Position numbers and translations under genes: made by a program. Positions 15,173-17,928 of a stretch of 17,928 nt of DNA are shown here, piece after piece. The DNA lies in the NCBI GenBank assembly GCA_944373065.1, contig CALWAJ010000018.1:1-17928 (forward strand). Direction: 5' to 3'. The notes under the pieces are model-generated. The model had not been told where the DNA came from and made no database searches. It saw nothing but the letters and a program-made list of their open reading frames with translations. Each line of letters begins with the position of its first letter. Position 1 is the first letter of the stretch. Source of the stretch: an uncultured Bacilli bacterium (GTDB lineage: Bacteria > Bacillota_I > Bacilli_A > RF39 > UBA660).

Positions 15173-17620
15173 ATGGATAGATTAGAACAAAATAATATTG
15201 TAAAAGAAGTAAAAGATTCATTTTTAGAATATTCTATGAGCGTAATTACTTCAAGAGCGATACCAGATTTAAGAGATGGTTTAAAACCTGTTCATCGTCG
15301 TATTTTATATTCTATGTTTGAGTCTGGTTATACTCCTGATAAGCCTCACAAAAAATGTGCTAAAACAGTTGGAGAAGTTATGGGTAATTACCATCCTCAT
15401 GGTGATAGTTCTATTTATGAAGCGATGGTTAGAATGGCTCAAGACTTTTCATATAGATATATGTTAATTGATGGTCATGGAAACTTTGGTAATATTGAAG
15501 GTTATGGAGCAGCGGCAATGCGTTATACCGAAGCTAGACTTTCAAAGATTTCCCTTGAACTTTTAAGAAATATTAATAAAAATACTGTTGATTTTATGCC
15601 TAATTTTGATGAATCTTCTAAGGAACCTGTAGTTTTACCATCACGTTTTCCTAATATTTTAGTTAATGGTACTACAGGTATTGCAGTAGGTATGGCAACA
15701 AATATACCACCTCATAATTTAAAAGAGGTAATTGATGGTTGTGTTGCTTATATTGATAATCCTGATATTGATGTAGATGGTTTAATGCAATATATTAAAG
15801 GACCGGATTTTCCTACTGGAGCATCTATTTTAGGAAATAGCGGAATAAAGAAAGCCTATGAAACGGGTAGAGGAACTATTACTATTAGAAGTAAGGCTCA
15901 GATAGAGGAAAAAAATGGTAGGCAATATATAATTATTGATGAAGTTCCATATGGTGTTAACACTTCAGAGTTAAAAAATAAAGTAGCAGAACTTGTTCAT
16001 AATAAGACGATTGAAGGTATTTCTGATTATCATTCTGATTTAAAAGATGGTATTAAGATTACTATTACCCTAAAGAAAGATGCAAATGCGCAGGTTGTTT
16101 TAAATAAACTATATAAACATACTCAGTTTCAAACAACTTATGGAATAATCTTCTTAATGCTAGATCAAGGTGTTCCTAAAACTTTAGGTTTAAAAGACAT
16201 TATTGCAAAATATATTGATTTCCAAAGAGAAGTTATTATAAGAAGAACTAAATTTGATTTAGATAATGCAGAAAAAAGAGTTCATATTTTAGAAGGTTTA
16301 AAGATTGCTTTAGATAATATTGATGAAGTAATTAAGTTAATTAGAGGTTCTAAATCTGATGATGAAGCAAGAAATGGTTTAATGAGTAAGTTTGGATTGA
16401 GTGAAATTCAAGCGAATGCTATTTTAGAGATGAGACTTAGAAGATTAACTGGTTTAGAGAGAGAAAAAATAGAAAATGAACTTAAGGATTTACTTGAATT
16501 AATTGCTAACTTAAAAGATATTTTAAGTAGTGATGCGAAGATTCTTAATGTTATTAAGACAGAGCTTCTAGAGATTAAAGATAAATATGGAGATGACAGA
16601 AGAACTAATATTGATATGACAGCGATTGAGTATATTGAAGATGAGTCTTTAATTCCTGTAGAAGATGTTATTGTAACATTAACTAATAAAGGGTATATTA
16701 AGAGATTAAGAGCAGATACTTACAAGAGTCAAAATCGTGGTGGTGTTGGAATTAAAGGAATGGCTACAAATGAAGAGGATTTTGTTAAACATTTAATTTC
16801 AATGAAAACACATGATTATATCTTATTCTTCTCTAATAAAGGAAGAGTATATAGACTTAAAGGATATGAGATTCCAGAGTATAGTCGTCAATCTAAAGGA
16901 TTACCTGTGGTAAACTTATTATCACTAGAAAACGGTGAGAACATAAGTTCGATAGTATGCTTAGACCCTTCTGTTGAAAACTATAAATATTTGCTTTTTG
17001 TTACTAGAAACGGTCTTGTAAAACGTACAGAAATAAAGGAATTTGATAATATACGTAAGAGTGGAAAGATTGCTATTGTTCTTAAAGATACTGACGAGTT
17101 AATAGCTGTTGATAAAACTACTGGTGAAGATGAAGTAATAATTGGTGCAAGTAATGGTAGAATGGTGAGATTTGTTGAAAATGAAATCCGTTCCATGGGT
17201 CGTGGTACTTCTGGAGTTAAAGGCATTGAACTTGATGGTAGTATTGTTGTTGGTGCTAATGTTGTAACTGGAAATCAAGAAGTTTTAATTGTTACTGAGA
17301 ATGGTTATGGTAAGAAAACTGATATAAATGAATATAGACTAACTCATAGAGGTAGTAAGGGTGTTAAAGCTTTAAATATGACTGATAAAAACGGTTCTAT
17401 GGTTTCTCTAAATTGTGTTAATGTTGATGAAAGTGATAAAAAAGATGTAATGATTATTACAGATAGTGGTGTTATTATGAGAATGCCGATGGAACAAATA
17501 TCTACTTTGAAAAGAGCAACTCAAGGAGTTAGATTAATTCATTTAAAAGATGATCAAAAGGTTGCAACAGTAACGGTTGTGGATAAAGATGAAGAAGAAG
17601 AAAGTGCTAATGAAGAGTAG
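15173..17620 (+). CDS. gyrA: DNA gyrase subunit A
   Basis: GyrA is the breakage-reunion and DNA-wrapping subunit of gyrase. It has 815 residues, full length. The catalytic tyrosine is Y118 in AAAMRYTEARL. In the quinolone-determining region HPHGDSSIYE, S79 and E83 match the usual susceptible state at the positions equivalent to E. coli 83 and 87. The C-terminal beta-pinwheel starts near 505. Its GyrA box reads QNRGGVG (520-526) rather than QRRGGKG, with R-to-N and K-to-V changes. The location beside gyrB and the length favour GyrA over ParC. GGAGG lies before the ATG. Confidence 0.97.
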   Translation: MDRLEQNNIVKEVKDSFLEYSMSVITSRAIPDLRDGLKPVHRRILYSMFESGYTPDKPHKKCAKTVGEVMGNYHPHGDSSIYEAMVRMAQDFSYRYMLIDGHGNFGNIEGYGAAAMRYTEARLSKISLELLRNINKNTVDFMPNFDESSKEPVVLPSRFPNILVNGTTGIAVGMATNIPPHNLKEVIDGCVAYIDNPDIDVDGLMQYIKGPDFPTGASILGNSGIKKAYETGRGTITIRSKAQIEEKNGRQYIIIDEVPYGVNTSELKNKVAELVHNKTIEGISDYHSDLKDGIKITITLKKDANAQVVLNKLYKHTQFQTTYGIIFLMLDQGVPKTLGLKDIIAKYIDFQREVIIRRTKFDLDNAEKRVHILEGLKIALDNIDEVIKLIRGSKSDDEARNGLMSKFGLSEIQANAILEMRLRRLTGLEREKIENELKDLLELIANLKDILSSDAKILNVIKTELLEIKDKYGDDRRTNIDMTAIEYIEDESLIPVEDVIVTLTNKGYIKRLRADTYKSQNRGGVGIKGMATNEEDFVKHLISMKTHDYILFFSNKGRVYRLKGYEIPEYSRQSKGLPVVNLLSLENGENISSIVCLDPSVENYKYLLFVTRNGLVKRTEIKEFDNIRKSGKIAIVLKDTDELIAVDKTTGEDEVIIGASNGRMVRFVENEIRSMGRGTSGVKGIELDGSIVVGANVVTGNQEVLIVTENGYGKKTDINEYRLTHRGSKGVKALNMTDKNGSMVSLNCVNVDESDKKDVMIITDSGVIMRMPMEQISTLKRATQGVRLIHLKDDQKVATVTVVDKDEEEESANEE

Positions 17621-17634
17621 TTTCTTCTTTTTTT
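17595..17634 (+). terminator. Probable gyrA terminator spanning the stop codon
   Basis: AAGAAGAAA (17595-17603) pairs with TTTCTTCTT (17621-17629), followed by TTTTT. The 17-base loop includes the gyrA stop. The stem lacks strong GC pairs, so efficiency is uncertain. Confidence 0.5.
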
Positions 17635-17677
17635 ATACTAAAATAAGTGTATTGTTATATACGGAAGAAGTAAAAAT

Positions 17678-17691
17678 ATTTCCCGGGAAAT
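17678..17691. promoter_or_regulatory. Noc-binding site (NBS), copy 1
   Basis: ATTTCCCGGGAAAT is identical to the NBS consensus known for Bacillus Noc, the ParB paralogue for nucleoid occlusion. It is a perfect palindrome extending to 16 bp (17677-17692). Confidence 0.85.
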
Positions 17692-17745
17692 AATTTATAT
17701 AGAAGTTGGTATAAAATTTTATAATGAATAAAGAAAGAAATGTAA

Positions 17746-17761
17746 TGTTTCACGTGGAACA
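17746..17761. promoter_or_regulatory. parS: parS centromere site, copy 1
   Basis: TGTTTCACGTGGAACA is the exact reverse complement of the canonical Bacillus parS TGTTCCACGTGAAACA, the site where ParB (Spo0J) nucleates and from which it spreads. Confidence 0.95.
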
Positions 17762-17802
17762 TATAAAGAAAGTGGATAACTATATAGAGAAACAGTATAA
17801 TT

Positions 17803-17816
17803 ATTTCCCGGGAAAT
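17803..17816. promoter_or_regulatory. Noc-binding site (NBS), copy 2
   Basis: ATTTCCCGGGAAAT again, 125 bases after copy 1. Here the palindrome extends to 22 bp (17799-17820) because the preceding bases are AAT rather than the AAA found before copy 1. Confidence 0.85.
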
Positions 17817-17870
17817 AATTTGTATAGAAATGGGTATAAAATTTTATAATTAATAAAGAAAGAAATGTAA

Positions 17871-17886
17871 TGTTTCACGTGGAACA
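17871..17886. promoter_or_regulatory. parS: parS centromere site, copy 2
   Basis: TGTTTCACGTGGAACA, identical to and in the same orientation as copy 1, exactly 125 bases downstream. Confidence 0.95.
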
Positions 17887-17928
17887 TATAAAGAAAGTGG
17901 ATAACTATATAGAGAAACAGTATAATTA

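Larger units (their letters stand above)
17621..17928. other. Gene-free stretch after gyrA
   Basis: No reading frame is supported in these 308 bases. Apart from the terminator arm at its start and about 40 plain AT-rich bases (17635-17676), it consists entirely of the 125-bp tandem repeat, which continues past the window end. Confidence 0.8.
17677..17928. repeat. 125-bp tandem repeat array, two copies plus start of a third
   Basis: Copy 1 is 17677-17801, copy 2 is 17802-17926, and the last two bases match the start of a third. The copies differ at four positions only (17697, 17705, 17707, 17726 and their partners 125 bases on); the right-hand 75 bases are identical. In order each copy holds a Noc-type palindrome, an AT-only palindrome TATAAAATTTTATA (17710-17723; 17835-17848), a parS site and the near-DnaA box AGTGGATAA. 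All four differences lie outside these elements. Confidence 0.95.

Noticed and set aside
83..17620. Mycoplasma-type code (TGA = Trp)
   Set aside because: Trp residues in conserved places (DnaA, GyrB, ComK, YidC) are all TGG, and no conserved gene is broken by TGA, so there is no positive evidence for reassignment.
15173..17620. ParC (topoisomerase IV) instead of GyrA because of the degenerate box
   Set aside because: Position right after gyrB in the origin cluster and the 815-residue length with a full pinwheel favour GyrA.
17677..17928. CRISPR array or insertion element for the 125-bp repeat
   Set aside because: The units abut with no unique spacers and are far longer than CRISPR repeats. 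There is no reading frame or terminal inverted repeat of a transposon.

Overview
This window is the replication-origin region of a low-GC (about 30% by eye) Gram-positive bacterium. The gene order rpmH-rnpA-yidC-jag / mnmE-mnmG-rsmG on the left and dnaA-dnaN-recF-gyrB-gyrA on the right is the classical Bacillota core. A ComK homologue, exact Bacillus-type parS sites and Noc-type palindromes point to class Bacilli, probably a poorly studied, reduced, AT-rich lineage near the Erysipelotrichia/Mollicutes side. The species cannot be named from sequence alone. The code is read as standard: tryptophan is TGG throughout, every ORF is full length, and all stops are TAA or TAG.

Left arm (1-8501, all minus strand). 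A perfect-hexamer promoter drives rpmH, a short attenuator-like hairpin follows, then rnpA, yidC (lipoprotein type) and jag/khpB, ending in a terminator overlapping the jag stop. A second promoter near 6095-6123 starts an operon of an unknown 254-aa protein, mnmE, an unknown protein with a tandem internal duplication, mnmG, rsmG and a 314-aa protein with a possible Cys-His-Asp triad. A small unknown gene (8295-8501) lies between rpmH and the origin.

Origin. DnaA boxes, nearly all TTTTCCACA rather than TTATCCACA, lie on both sides of dnaA (8544-8718 and 10140-10239), a bipartite layout as in Bacillus. Genes diverge from here, so every gene is on the leading strand.

Right arm (8771-17928, plus strand). 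dnaA and dnaN are followed by a strong terminator and then a short comK gene with its own promoter and terminator, where yaaA (S4 domain) would usually sit. recF, gyrB and gyrA follow as one unit, led by an apparent 10-codon leader ORF that overlaps the recF start.

The most unusual element comes after gyrA: a 125-bp tandem repeat, two copies seen and running off the window. Each copy carries one exact Noc-binding palindrome (ATTTCCCGGGAAAT), one exact parS (TGTTTCACGTGGAACA), one AT-only palindrome and one near-DnaA box. The four differences between copies all fall outside these motifs. It looks like a composite centromere, nucleoid-occlusion and possibly DnaA-binding array about 9 kb from the origin.
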